NCBI RefSeq assembly: GCF_000004195.4
Contig: NC_030683.2
Coordinates: 52,527,358 to 52,591,357 of the forward strand
Reading direction: 5' to 3'
DNA length: 64,000 nt
DNA from: Xenopus tropicalis
Lineage: Eukaryota; Chordata; Amphibia; Anura; Pipidae
This document shows positions 45,277 to 57,300 of the stretch, in pieces; position 1 is the stretch's first letter; each line of letters begins with the position of its first letter. The position numbers and the translations under genes were made by a program. The notes below the pieces were generated by a model, which was not told where the DNA came from, searched no databases, and saw only the letters and a list, made by a program, of their open reading frames with translations.

Positions 45277-48200
45277 GTAAGGAAAGAATGTCACTGTTTC
45301 ATACACTTGGTAGCAACATTTATGGGATTAAATCTTACAGGAAAATTATTTCTGGGATTACTTGCAATATAAGCTCTCTGCAACTGGATAGTGCAATGGT
45401 AGCTGCCAGACGCATGCTTTTAACCTATATACCACATAAGAGCATACTGTAACCTGCTTATGCAACAATCCTTGTAAAAGCAAATGAAAAATATGGTATC
45501 CATGTATCCTATGTACCATGCACTGTATTATACTGACTATGTGTCACATCCTTTTTAGTCTTTTGCTCACATAATAGAACTGTAAAGCTCTGCAGAACAA
45601 GGAGTTAAAATTATTTTCCTCTTTACTAACCTTGCGTTACAAATGCAGTTCAACATCTTAGGCACCATGCGTTAACCTTTTGCTTTCAGTTGTGCTTCTG
45701 TATTTCTGTTTTTATCTGATTTTAAATGTTTTCTCTATTCAGTAGTGCAGACTGTGTAATATATTTTAGGCTAATAAAATATACTGGGATCTCTGATAAG
45801 CCCACTTAATACAATACCATGTGCCAAACATATAATTGCATTAGGTCCTTTAAGCTGGGTTTTCTACCGAGAATGTCAAATTGCATTCCTAAAGGATTGA
45901 AGCAGTAAAGGCTTACTGGATATCCTTTCATTGTTTCAAACAGGGTTAGAGATTAGAAATGAGGCAACCAGTTACAGTGCACAAAGGAAGGGGCCCTACC
46001 TTAGGAAAATGTAAATTATTGTTGTTAATCCTGTGAACTTTCAGCTGTTGCTGGACTACAACTCCCATAAATCCACTGACAGCCAAAGGTTAACAGTAAT
46101 ATTATGACATTTTACATTTAAATGTGTGTGACCAAAGGTTCCTCTTAGGATTGTCAGACCAGGGTGAGTGGCCTGCCCTTAAATCAGGCCCTGGACAAAT
46201 TACACCAAGGGAATGATTGAGCAGGTTGTGACTTCTGGGCCATAGCAGGAACAGCTTAAAAGAATGCTGTACAGAGCATTACTATAACATACAAGTGCAC
46301 ATACAAGTGACTAAATAGAGCCAGCGCTTGTTTTGCCACTGTTTTGCACCTAGCACACATAGAAGCAGTGCACATACAGGTTAGAATACTTTGACCTTGT
46401 TTTTCAATGAATGCCATTAACTTTATTCTCCAATGCTGACAGTCCTTTTAGCACCCAGTTTCTCTATATACTATTAACCTGCTGTTCATTGTTTTTATTT
46501 GCAAGAATAAACTATTTCATCAGTTATGCAGATGTCAGAACATCACTAATGTTCTTAGTAATGTTATCTTTGTAAATGAAGGAAATTATTTTTTGGGGGG
46601 ATGTAATATTTAGCAACTGCAACATTATTTTTTTTTATCTGTAGACATCTGTAGATAATCTGTCAGATCATTGTTCTTTTCTGGCACAGCAGAGAAGGGA
46701 TCAGCAACATGCTACAGGGCCTTTAAACTCCAAATTGCTCAGTAGCACAAAGCAGGCAGAGGGTGATTTTCATTCATCTTTGTTCTGTTTGGCAACTGTG
46801 ACATTTTTCTTCTTCTTTCAGCTCTGCTTGGTCTCCTTTTAAATGGCTTGACACTCCTTTCTTTCTACAAAATCAGAGAGCTTAGAACCCCTAGCAACCT
46901 GTTCATAATAAGCCTTGCAGTGGCAGACACTGGACTGTGCCTGAATGCATTTGTGGCAGCCTTCTCCAGTTTCTTGAGGTAATAGCTTTTTTACTTATCA
47001 GCAAACAACTAATGATTGCAAATGATGCTCAAACCAAGGTACGCTGTCAGCTATTTGTCCTTCTACTACTAAAGACAAGTCACAGTAGATTACTTCATTA
47101 AAAGAGACATTATTAACAACGTTTAGATAAAAAAGATAGAGATAGATAAAAAATATGGGTCACATGTATTAAATTACATTCACTGAAATGTGTAAAATAC
47201 ATATTTGTAGGTATTTGAAAAAAATGTGGGACAAAAGTATTGAATTTTTTACAATGTCTTTAGGAAAAAACACTTAATTGATCAGCAGATGCCAATATCT
47301 TCCTATGCAACCCCTGACATTTTTGGTGTTTTCTCATGCTGTACAGCCATTTAGTATTAACATCTGCTGAGGTGTGAATAATGCCATGGAATTATATAGA
47401 AACCTTAAGATGTGGTTGCCAGACAGGACACCCCATGTTGTTGCTCTCCTATATCTGTATGTTTTATAAGGCAGGCTGCAACACAACCATTGTGATTTTT
47501 CAAATTTCAATATTATATAAATGTGCCCCTCACTTCTACATTTAAAAGCCATGGCACCAGGTACAAAACAGAGTTTGTGATAATTAACCAATCATTCATA
47601 AGTCCATAAGTCATGTCTTATGGTGTACATTTTAGGTATTATACAGCCATTGTGGTGGAAATGTGCAGCATTGACTAAACTGACTGAAGGGAACTACTGT
47701 ATGTAAGGGAACTTATGTGCTGAAAAGACTTATTTAAAGGAAAACTATATCCCCGGAAAATAAAAGCCCCCTTAACTATCACTGCCTAGTCCCCCCCTCA
47801 CATCTCCCTTATCGCATAGTTTTGAAGTTTAAACGCTGTCCCTATCGCTAACCACTACATACAAAATGAAGAGAAGTGCCCGTGAGTATAGTTCTCCTTT
47901 AATTATAGTTAGGTTGAAAAAAAAACAAAGTCCATCAAGTATAACACTACCAAGTGAACCCCAGCACATACACACATACACATACACACAGCCCATACCA
48001 TAAACCATATATACCTTCAATACTAATTATAGATTATAGATAGTATCACAATAGCCTTGGATACTATGCTTGTTCAAGAAATCATCCAAGCCCCTCTTAA
48101 AGGCATTAACAGAATCTGCAATCGCAACATCACAAGCCACAAGCCATAAAAAAACCACCTACACTGCTTCAACTGAAAGTTCCATTCCCTTTACCAGTTT

Positions 48201-51200
48201 AGTTGCACATCTTTGCACTCTCTCCAGCTCATTAATATCCTTCTTTAGTACTGGAGCCCAAAACTGCACTGCATACTCAAGGTGAGGCAAAATTATGTTT
48301 TCATCATTTGAGTCAATGTCCTTTTTTATGCAAAACGGTACTTTATTTGCTTTAGTAGCCACAGAATGACACTGCCTGGAATTCGACAACTTGTCTACAA
48401 AAATCCACAGTTCTTCTCCATTAAGGATACCCCCAACACACTACCATCTATTGTGTAACTCACACTTATATTATTTCTACCAAAGTGCACTATTCAACAT
48501 TGAACCTCGTTTTCCATTTTGCTGCCCAGTTTCCCAATTTTTGCAAATCGTTCTGCGTGGAAGCATTCAGCATGCAATTTATAGTTTTGCACAATTTACT
48601 ATCATCAGCAAAAAAAGAAACAGCATTTCAATCTCCACCTCCAGGTCATTAATAAACAACTTAAAAAGCAATTAATCAAGGACTGACCTGCTCTTCTTTA
48701 AACACTGGAACAATTAGAAAATGTTGCATTAACCACCACTCTTTCTAATCTATCCTTCAAACAGTCCTTTATCCAAGTACAAATATTATGTTCCAAGCCA
48801 ATATTCCTCAATTTTATCATTAACTTTCTGTGTGGTACTGTATCAAATCCTTTTAGCAGATAAAAAAAAGTAGATGACATCCACTGTTATCCCAGAGTTG
48901 AAGTTCCTGCTCACCTCTACATAAAAGGCATTTAACTTAGTCTCACAAGATCTGTTACACATAAAACCATGATGGCACAAACTTATAATATTGTGATTTC
49001 CAATGTATTTAAGTACCCTATCCATTATTACCCTTCCAAAAGCTTTACTACCACTGATAACAGACTAACAGGCCTATAGTTTTCAGGCTGAGAACTGGAT
49101 CCCTTTTTGAATAGAGGCGCCACATTAGCAGTTTGCTATCACAGAGCTAAGCTCGTTTAATACCCTGGGATGAATAGCATTCGGTTCTGGATCTTTGTTT
49201 ACCTTTTTATGTTCAAGTCTCTTTTTAATTTCCTCCTGAGTGACCCATGCATCAGTAGTTATATTACTTTTTTTTTATGGTGGTCCCTATGGAGCCGTCA
49301 ACAAGTTCCAAGGCCAAGGGGCAGCATCCTATATTATACCACAGTAATATCTTTCTATACCATTCATCAAAGGCTATGCATGTAAAGTTAAATTGTATAC
49401 CATATAACCATTGGCAAGCTAGGAAAGATACCTTGTATACTTGTATTCAGATCACTAAAATGTGGTTTTTGTGAGGCCGGACATTAATATACTAGTTCAA
49501 ATACATAACATTATTAAATTACTGAATATTCAACACAAATTTGTTCTGTTAACCAAAAACAATTTTAAAATCATTCTGTGGTCAAGTTCAACTTGCATGG
49601 TGTGAGTTCAACATCATTTCATTTGTTTCCAGGTATTGGCCATATGGCTCTGAAGGATGCCAGATTCATGGATTTCAAGGATTTGTAGCAGCTCTTTCTA
49701 GTATAGGCTCTTGTGCTGCAATAGCTTGGGATCGTTACCACCAATACTGCACACGTAAGTCCAATGATAGAGAAATGTACTCAAAGGAGAACCAGTTAGT
49801 ATTTTAAATTACTATATTAATTCTTCTTAGGATTGCTACTATTTTCTTGAACTTGAAAAACAGAACAGATAGCTCACAAATCTACTGTTTGAACATTACT
49901 TGGCATTTGCAAACTTAAAAAGCAGTAACTCTAAGCAATATGAATCACACCTCCCCATGTAACCACAGAAATTAACTATAAAAGTACATTTTTTCCAATA
50001 CAACATAATTACTTAAAATATTCACCTTTTTTAACATACTAATACATTCACACAGAAGTAAACAGTTTATGCTAACAGGATATGTTGGGCTTGGACTCCT
50101 ATAGACCACTTTTAATAGAAAGATGCCTTGTGCTGGAGAAATTTTGTCAGGGTTGAACTCTGAGTCTACAATTTTTGGTGTTTCTAAGAATATTGATCAG
50201 ACAGTTGATTACCATGGAGGCATTACTCCTACCTATCATACTAATTATTGGTATTTTGGAGAAAGTGCAAATGATAAAAGAGGGTTGTATCAGATGTGTC
50301 ACTCAGTCCATTACTTATGATTATTTCTGTCATTTGTCATTTTGTATTAGTCGAAGACTGCTTTTAAAAAAAAAAAAAAAGGACAAACTGCATTTCTAAA
50401 CTACTATTGCACTTCTTTTCTGTATTTGCAGGTAGCAAGCTTCACTGGAGTACAGCAGTCTCAGTGGTTTTTTTTATCTGGGGATTTTCCGCATTCTGGT
50501 CTGCAATGCCTCTGTTTGGCTGGGGTGAATATGACTATGAACCTTTAAGAACCTGCTGCACTTTGGACTACAGTAAAGGAGACAGGTAAATTGTATCCCT
50601 TGATGGGAATTTTTTTTTTAGAAATGTGCTAATAGTTAACTATCTTAATTTCAATATTAAAAAAGTGATGTGACTAGAACTTACTAGGCCCAACAGCAAA
50701 ATTATTTTAGGGTTCCTAAACTGTTCCAATAAGGGCCCCCAGCAGTTGCACAGTCTGCTTACTCTGTAATTGCACCTATGTGTTGAAATTAAATACAAGA
50801 AAACTAGTTATATAAAATGCAAACCAGTTTGCAACCAGAGTAAGGAATTCAGAGGAAAACATGAAGGAATGAAGGAAACACTGGGATTAATGTCACACAA
50901 GAGCTAAGTGTGGTTGCACCTGGGCATGGGGCCTTACCTAATTGTCATATGTATATATTTACACTGAATCTCTATAAAACATAAAATCATTTTAAATTCA
51001 TTATCTAAATACTTCCCACATATGAAGGAAATATGTAATTTGCTTGGAAAACAAACAACAAAAATGTTGCTCTGATCATGACATGAAAACAAAGATTATT
51101 TTAGGCATATTGGAGGGGGTGATATCATTTTTTTTATGTATTATAGTTAACATGCCTCTTTGATGTTGTACACTGTTTTATAGTGGACGTTTGAAATAAA

Positions 51201-54200
51201 CAAGCTGAATTTTTCCTGTGACCTGTGAGTGCGGCATTTTCCTTTTTTTGTTCTATACCATTTTTGAATACTGCACCCAGGTGTTCTAACGATCTTAGGA
51301 GTGCCGGTTGCCTTTGACTCTTTGCCTTTGACAGTATATGTCATATATATTTTTAAATATATAATTTTATGTGCAAGTCACCTGAATATAGATGAAAGCT
51401 ATTCTAAAGTATTATAACTGGCAACAGTGACAATATTCAATTCTGTAACAATAGTTAGAGAAAAGCCAGTGAAGTTTGTAAGATTGTGGCATTTAACTGA
51501 ATCACAGGAGTGACCAGATGAAAATACAAAACAAAACATCAAATTCAGTCTCTGGGCACTCCCTACTAAATTGGTTAATTTCTTCACAACTCTGGGACTG
51601 CCAGCATAAATGAATCAGCCAAATATTTGGGGTCAACACTGTAGTTACACCCTCTTATATTTTTTTGGGGATTACTTTGCCTCTTGACTTTGCTCCAGAT
51701 GTGATACTCACTATGCTCTTTGCGCCTTCAGACATAACTTCTGACCCCACTGAGAATTCTTTCTGAAGTCATGTAGCCTCTCTTTTTTATGTTTATCGAT
51801 TCTTGTTCTTCCTATAAAAAAGTAATGCACAGTCCAACTAGTGGCATTTCATTTTGCCAAGGTACATAGTTCTTAATTGAAATCCTCTTCAGAATAATAA
51901 TTGAAGCTTGTCTTTGCCATTAGGAAGACAGGAAAAAAACATTTTTTTTCAAACATCCATCGGCTAAATTATTGACATTATCTAACCTACAATTTAGTTT
52001 TGCCTGCATTCCAAATAGTCAAGTGTCAGACACAGGTTGGTAATATTTATGGCATTTGTAGCATTTCAGATATGTAGACACGGCTTTGTTAAGAACCCAC
52101 TTAAAAGTTTTACTGACACACAGGGGGTATATTTATAAAGCTGTGTAAAATATGGAGTGAAGTATTACTGGTGATGTTGCCTAGGGCAACCAATCAGCAA
52201 TTAGATTTCAACTGTTAGAAAATCAAAGCAAAACATCTAATTGGCTGCTATGAGTAACATCACCGGTAATGTATTACTCGACTTTTACACAGCATGATAA
52301 ATATACCCCATAGTGTAGGTATTGCACTAGTCTGTGATGAGTTTGGGGTTTTTTTTCAACCAAATTGAACAAATCTTGGTCCAAGTGTGCCTGTCCAAAT
52401 AATTTATTTGAAGATCAAACAGATATTGGTTGGACAAGAGTTAAACCCCCTTATCCACAAACTTGTCTGCTTAAAGGAACAGTAACACCAAAAAATTCAA
52501 GTGTATAAAAGAAATTCCAATATAATGCACTGCTGCCCTGCACTGGTACAACTGGGGTGTTTGCCTCAGAAACACTACTATGGTTTATATAAAGAATGCA
52601 GCTGTGTAGCCACGGGGGCAGCCATTCAAAGGAGAAAAGGCACAGGCACTTAGCAGATAACAGATAAAACACTATTGTATTCTACAGAGCTTATCTGTTA
52701 TCTGCTATGTAAACTGTGCCTTTTCTCCTTTTTCCTAGCTTGAATGGCTGCCCCCGGGGCTACACACCAGCTTATTTATATAAACTATAGTAGTGTCACT
52801 GTAGCAAACACACAACTTTTACCAGTGCAGGGCAACAGTACATTATATTTTATTTACTTTAAAACTCTTTAATTTTTTGGTGTTACTGTTCCTTTAAATC
52901 TGCTTTGATTTATGGCTACAATATTCAATTCCTCCTACAACCATAGTTGTAGTGCAGTCTCTTTACTGAAATGTATTGATAGCACAGAAGTTTGTTAATG
53001 ATTAATCTTTCCATTCTGTATTCGTTACCCTCACCATATTAATGACAATCTCTCTTTCCCTCAATCAGAAATTATATCTCATATCTATTCACAATGGCTT
53101 TCTTTGAGTTCCTTGTGCCCCTCTTCATCTTAATGACCGCATATCAGTCAATATATCAGAAAATGAAGAAAAGTGGTCAGATCAGGGTAAGAACTTGCTC
53201 TAAAATATTATCGCACAGTTCCTGATTTTGCACTTTCTTGGGTCTTTTTAAAAGCAGCTTGTACAAAATATTACCGGTTATTGAATGATTTATTTCTAAT
53301 TAAAAAGATTTAAGAATTTAGACTCATGCTGGTGTAATAGCTGGGTTATGTAACTTGCTTTGAAGGCACATGCCCTCTAATAATGTTTCAGCTTCTCTGA
53401 CTTAACTTCCTTTGAGATTACTCAAAGTAAACCAATCTGCTTTCTTTGCAGATCTCTAGATAAAGCTCTTTTTGTGAAATGGTAAAATGTGCACAGAGTG
53501 ATAGATATGAAGGATATACTGTAACTGGAATCTTTCAATCAGCAATGTAAGCACTAAGCATGATGCACATACAGCCTACATTTCATATTTTGAAACAGAC
53601 AGTAATTAGAAAGTGGTATAAGCAATGCTAGGAACCAGCACTGTATTTTAAAAGATATTTCACCTGTAAAAACTAAAGTTTATGTATTTTATTTTTATTT
53701 TTTTACATTCCATAAAAATAACTATGGTGTGATATTTCTATTAGATAGATAGATAAATAGATAGATAGTGTATATATCCATGCCTATTTTATATACTCCA
53801 GAAAACATTTACACATAGGGGGAGATTTACTAATCCACGAACGGTCCGAAGGTGTCCGAATGCGGTTTTTTCGTAATGATCGGTATTTTTGCAACTTTTT
53901 CGTATGTTCTGCGACTTTTTCGACACCGTCGTGACTTTTTCGTATATTTTGCGCAACTTTTTTGTGGCGCTTACAAAAAAATCGGATTGATGTTTCAAAA
54001 TACGATAAAGTCGCGGCGGCAATGAAAAAGTCGCGACAAATACTAACAAGTCACGACGGCAACGAAAAGACGGCAAAATTTTCGTTTCCTATCCGAATGT
54101 TTCCCTTTCGGGATTCGGATTCGTGGATTAGTAAATCTCCCCCATAGAGTACATGTTTAATGAAATGTCCAATATACATTACTTAATATATTTTTACAAT

Positions 54201-55525
54201 ACTGCCTCTTTCTAGTTCCTCTTACTAAACTCTAACTAATTGTACTTTTAAACCATTATAGGAAGTCAGCTCACCTCCAGCCGCCTTGCATATTCTATGA
54301 TTTGATTGGCAGCAAACAAAGAGAATAACATTACTGTGCAAGCCTTGTGGGAAGTGGAGTTTATTTCACTTCTTCTGCAGTCAGCCAATCAGTGAATGGA
54401 ACTGCAAAGTACAGATATTATAGATAATTATTTCAAAATCAACTACATTTAAAAAACTTTCAAATAATACCATACTCCTATATATTGGTCAGTAGTTTAG
54501 AATTGCAAGCTACTTGTTGTCTTGTGAGATTAATATGAATGCGTTGGTGTTAACTCTTACATAGAACATTTTAGATTTGTTGCATACTTGCAAAAATTTT
54601 GACAAATTGTAGAACTTTTTTTCTTTTTGTTTTCAGTTTAACACTAGCATGCCTGTAAAATCACTTGTTTTCTGTTGGGGGCCATATTGTCTGCTGTGCT
54701 TCTATGCTGTCATCCAGGATGCAACAATTCTGTCTCCAAAACTGCGCATGGTAAGTGTCAGAACTCTTTGTGACTGCTTATATCTAGATAAAGAAAGTAC
54801 ATAATTACAGAATGATAATTAAGATATTAAACTAATGAAAATTACAGTGTGCTATTTTATACCATTTATTTATGCTATGCAAATGCATAAGTGGATATTG
54901 CAAAAACATTTAGTGCCCTTTATGTATGAAATTACCAGTAGAGGCATATGGCAAAGCAATCTAGCCCCAATATAGTACCTTCTTAAGGGTGTAGTTAACC
55001 ATAAGGGGTTAGTTAACCTTGAAATTTACTCTTTGTAATATGTAGACAATTCTAACACTGTTTACAATTTTTATTTTTGATTTTCTGTTGTTTGGGTCTA
55101 CAGCTATTTTAGAATTTCAGTTGCTATCCTGTTTCTAGGGTTCCAAACAGCCTACAAACCAGGCAATGGTTTGGTAAAAAGTAGCACTAACCCTATCATT
55201 GTTGCCATGCTGAAAACAACCATTCAGCATTTCAAACAGTCTGAAAGAACCTGAAAGGCAAAGTATTATAAAGCCAGTAGACATAAAAACTGAAAAATGA
55301 AAAGTTGCTGTTGACATTTACAGTATAGTGATTTCATTATTTAAAATAACTCTAATGATGTTTTTACCCTCATTATTTCAGATACCTGCTCTCTTGGCCA
55401 AGACTTCACCTGCAGTGAATGCCTATGTATATGGACTCGGCAATGAGAATTACCGTGGAGGCATTTGGCAGTACCTTACAGGACAGAAACTTGAAAAAGC
55501 AGAAACTGATAACAAGACCAAATAA
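45198..55525 (+). CDS. rgr: RGR, retinal G-protein-coupled receptor (RGR opsin), whole gene, seven coding exons
   Basis: The coding exons are 45198-45276, 46822-46978, 49633-49754, 50432-50585, 53069-53186, 54637-54750 and 55382-55525. They total 888 nt, or 295 aa, the usual RGR length. RGR binds all-trans-retinal through a Schiff base and photoisomerises it to 11-cis, feeding the visual cycle in pigment epithelium and Mueller cells. The chromophore lysine is K255 (LLAKTSPAVNAYVYG). N34 (helix 1), D62 (helix 2), the helix-3 cysteine C88 and H91 (the counterion position in other opsins) are present. The helix-3 end reads D112-R113-Y114, whereas mammalian RGR has GRY. Helix 7 has NAYVY in place of NPxxY, as in other RGRs. 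Seven membrane segments are evident. The ATG has A at -3 and G at +4. Confidence 0.97.
46031..46090. repeat. Short dispersed repeat in RGR intron 1
   Basis: CTGTTGCTGGACTACAACTC is a motif met in many tetrapod dispersed repeats. Ends were not defined. Confidence 0.4.
46822..46978 (+). CDS. rgr: RGR exon 2: helices 1-2
   Basis: 157 nt after TTCTTCTTTCAG. It encodes GLLLNGLTLLSF (N34) and LAVADTGLCLNA (D62). It ends TTGAG|GTAATA, phase 2. Confidence 0.96.
47734..47902. mobile_element. T2-type MITE, 169 bp, in RGR intron 2
   Basis: TTAAAGGAAAACTATATC and (reverse complement) TTAAAGGAGAACTATACT are inverted, with TTAA on both sides. Confidence 0.85.
47906..49290 (-). pseudogene. CR1/L2-like LINE reverse transcriptase, antisense in RGR intron 2
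   Basis: On the minus strand, 49025-48700 gives a HGFMCNRSCETKLN block and FDTVPHRKLMIKLRNIGLEH, then CTWIKDCLKDR. The part 48390-48160 gives LPHLEYAVQFWAPVLKKD and LERVQRCATKLVKGM. The 3' UTR ends near 47906 in GTCCATC...TTTTTCAACCTAAC. The frame is broken in several places and the 5' end is missing. Confidence 0.85.
49633..49754 (+). CDS. rgr: RGR exon 3: extracellular loop 1 and helix 3
   Basis: 122 nt. WPYGSEGCQIHGFQGF carries the disulfide cysteine C88 and H91; the end is IAWDRYHQYC. The donor is ACAC|GTAAGT. Intron 2 before it contains a LINE. Confidence 0.96.
50432..50585 (+). CDS. rgr: RGR exon 4: helix 4 and extracellular loop 2
   Basis: 154 nt. It encodes a Trp- and Phe-rich helix 4, then WGEYDYEPLRTCCTLDYSKG, the loop with the partner cysteine of C88. 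The donor is GACAG|GTAAAT, phase 2. Confidence 0.96.
52124..52309. mobile_element. Palindromic MITE, 186 bp, in RGR intron 4
   Basis: GGGGTATATTTAT and GCTGTGTAAAA at the left are mirrored at the right (TTTTACACAGC, ATAAATATACCCC). The interior repeats CCAATCAGCAATTAGAT in inverted form. No clear target duplication was found. It is Harbinger-like by its end sequence. Confidence 0.75.
52471..52897. mobile_element. T2/Kolobok MITE, 427 bp, in RGR intron 4; copy B
   Basis: The ends TTAAAGGAACAGTAACACCA are inverted and identical over 20 bases, and the length and interior match the copy at 43014-43439. The internal stem (GGAGAAAAGGCACAG and inverse, with TAACAGATAA) is retained. Confidence 0.93.
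53069..53186 (+). CDS. rgr: RGR exon 5: helix 5 and intracellular loop 3
   Basis: 118 nt. NYISYLFTMAFFEFLVPLFI forms helix 5, followed by the basic loop KMKKSGQIR. It ends in phase 0 at CAGG|GTAAGA. Confidence 0.94.
53742..53769. repeat. (GATA)n microsatellite in RGR intron 5
   Basis: About seven GATA/AATA units. Confidence 0.85.
53818..54143. mobile_element. Palindromic MITE, 326 bp, in RGR intron 5
   Basis: GGGGGAGATTTACTAATCCA is perfectly inverted at the right end. A 3-bp duplication ATA flanks it (53815-53817 and 54144-54146). The interior is rich in TCG/CGA words. Confidence 0.87.
54637..54750 (+). CDS. rgr: RGR exon 6: helix 6
   Basis: 114 nt, both sides phase 0. VKSLVFCWGPYCLLCFYAVI forms helix 6, then DATILSPKLRM. 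The donor is CATG|GTAAGT. Confidence 0.95.
55382..55525 (+). CDS. rgr: RGR exon 7: helix 7 with the retinal lysine, and C-terminus
   Basis: 144 nt including TAA. IPALLAKTSPAVNAYVYGLG contains K255, followed by the short tail ending DNKTK, like the RTK end of mammalian RGR. Confidence 0.97.
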   Translation: MPALLAKTSPAVNAYVYGLGNENYRGGIWQYLTGQKLEKAETDNKTK

Positions 55526-55850
55526 AGTTATTTAATTTAGGAACAAAAGCTATTATTTTTCCCATCTTTTTCACCCTAGTGCAGAAAATAGAAAAGAAGT
55601 TTCATATTATTTTGATATATTTTGTTGCACATAAACAAGGTCAATGCACTGCAGCCCAAACAGCTTGAAGTCAGTCTTATGTAATTGTTATCATGCCCTT
55701 GTTATATTAATGTATGCACAGCTTCTTTATTGGTTTTTAACTCTCTCCAAATGTATCTGATTATTTTATTGCTGAACGTTGACTTGAGAAGAAGGCTGGT
55801 ATCCTTGTACCATTATCTTGAAAATAAATAAAACTTGTATGGCTGAAACC
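55526..55850 (+). terminator. RGR 3' UTR and polyadenylation signals
   Basis: Two overlapping AATAAA hexamers (55823-55828 and 55827-55832) lie about 300 nt after the stop, followed by a TTGTATGG stretch. They are the probable 3' end of the transcript. Confidence 0.7.
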
Positions 55851-56112
55851 ACACTTAAGTAGTATTATTTTATCATAACAGACATTAAAGTATGAATCTG
55901 AATCACGAAATCTGATCATTTCAGATGATTGCAAAAGTCACGAAAATTCAGTTCGTTTGAATACGAAGATTTTGTACTTATGATCGGAAATTTTTGTATT
56001 GAAACGATCTTTTAATTGGCGATCCGAAAGTCACAAAATTATCGTATCCGAACGATCGTAAACGATGGGAAAACCTTTCTGACTTTGAACCTTCAGTGTA
56101 TGATTTTGTAAG

Positions 56113-57049
56113 CCTCCCATAGGGCTCAATGGCACTCTGCAGCGCCAACCTGGCCCAAGGAAAGTCTCCCATAGGGCTCAATGGCACTCTGCAGCTCCAA
56201 CCCGGCCCAAGGAAAGTCTCCCATAGGGCTCAATGGCACTCTGCAGCTCCAACCCGGCCCAAGGAAAGTCTCCCATAGGGCTCAATGGCACTTTGCAGCT
56301 CCAACCCGGCCCAAGGAAAGTCTCCCATAGCGCTCAATGGCACTCTGCAGAGCCAACCTGGCCCAAGGAAAGTCTCCCATAGGGCTCAATGGCACTCTGC
56401 AGCTCCAACCTGGCCCAAGGAAAGTCTCCCATAGGGCTCAATGGCACTCTGCAGCTCCAACCTGGCCCAAGGAAAGTCTCCCATAGGGCTCAATGGCACT
56501 CTGCAGCTCCAACCCGGCCCAAGGAAAGTCTCCCATAGGGCTCAATGGCACTCTGCAGCTCCAACCCGGCCCAAGGAAAGTCTCCCATAGGGCTCAATGG
56601 CACTCTGCAGCTCCAACCTGGCCCAAGGAAAGTCTCCCATAGGAATCAATGGCACTCTGCAGCTCCAACCTGGCCCAAGGAAAGTCTCCCATAGGGCTCA
56701 ATGGCACTCTGCAGCGCCAACCTGGCCCAAGGAAAGTCTCCCATAGGGCTCAATGGCACTCTGCAGCACCAACCTGGCCCAAGGAAAGTCTCCCATAGGG
56801 CTCAATGGCACTCTGCAGCGCCAACCTGGCCCAAGGAAAGTCTCCCATAGGGCTCAATGGCACTCTGCAGCGCCAACCTGGCCCAAGGAAAGTCTCCCAT
56901 AGGGCTCAATGGCACTCTGCAGCACCAACCTGGCCCAAGGAAAGTCTCCCATAGGGCTCAATGGCACTCTGCAGCGCCAACCTGGCCCAAGGAAAGTCTC
57001 CCATAGGGCTCAATGGCACTCTGCAGCGCCAACCTGGCCCAAGGAAAGT
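56113..57049 (+). repeat. 52-bp minisatellite, about 18 copies, downstream of RGR
   Basis: The unit runs GGAAAGTCTCCCATAGGGCT then CAATGGCACTCTGCAGC and CCAACCTGGCCCAA. The spacing is exactly 52 bp, and copies differ at only a few sites (GCAGCG/GCAGCT/GCAGCA; AACCTGG/AACCCGG). It sits in a repeat whose flanks (55898-56112 and 57050-57115) share TCG/CGA-rich words. 52 is not a multiple of three, so no repeated protein is encoded. Confidence 0.95.
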
Positions 57050-57202
57050 CACGATACTGAAGCTCGAATGAATCCGGAACTTTCGTACTCGCTGCGACAA
57101 ATACAATTTTGACTCACAAATTGTTGTGCAAATTGTTGCAAAGTATGAAAAAGTCGCACAAATTAACAAAAATTAACAAAAATATTGTAGAAAATACACA
57201 AA

Positions 57203-57300
57203 AGTTACATAGCTACATAGTTACATAATAAGTTAGGTTGAAAAAAGACATACGTCCATCACGTTCAACCATAATAGTTGTAAACTTTAGAAAAAATATC
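57203..57300 (-). mobile_element. LINE 3' tail, antisense
   Basis: AAGTTAGGTTGAAAAAAGAC and GTCCATCACGTTCAACC match the tail of the LINE at 47906. Confidence 0.6.

Noticed and set aside
45277..45452. Extension of RGR exon 1 as an 84-codon frame
   Set aside because: It reads through a good GTAAGG donor; conserved opsin sequence continues at 46822.
56113..57049. CRISPR-like array at the 52-bp repeats
   Set aside because: Repeats are contiguous without unique spacers and lie in a vertebrate genome; it is a minisatellite.
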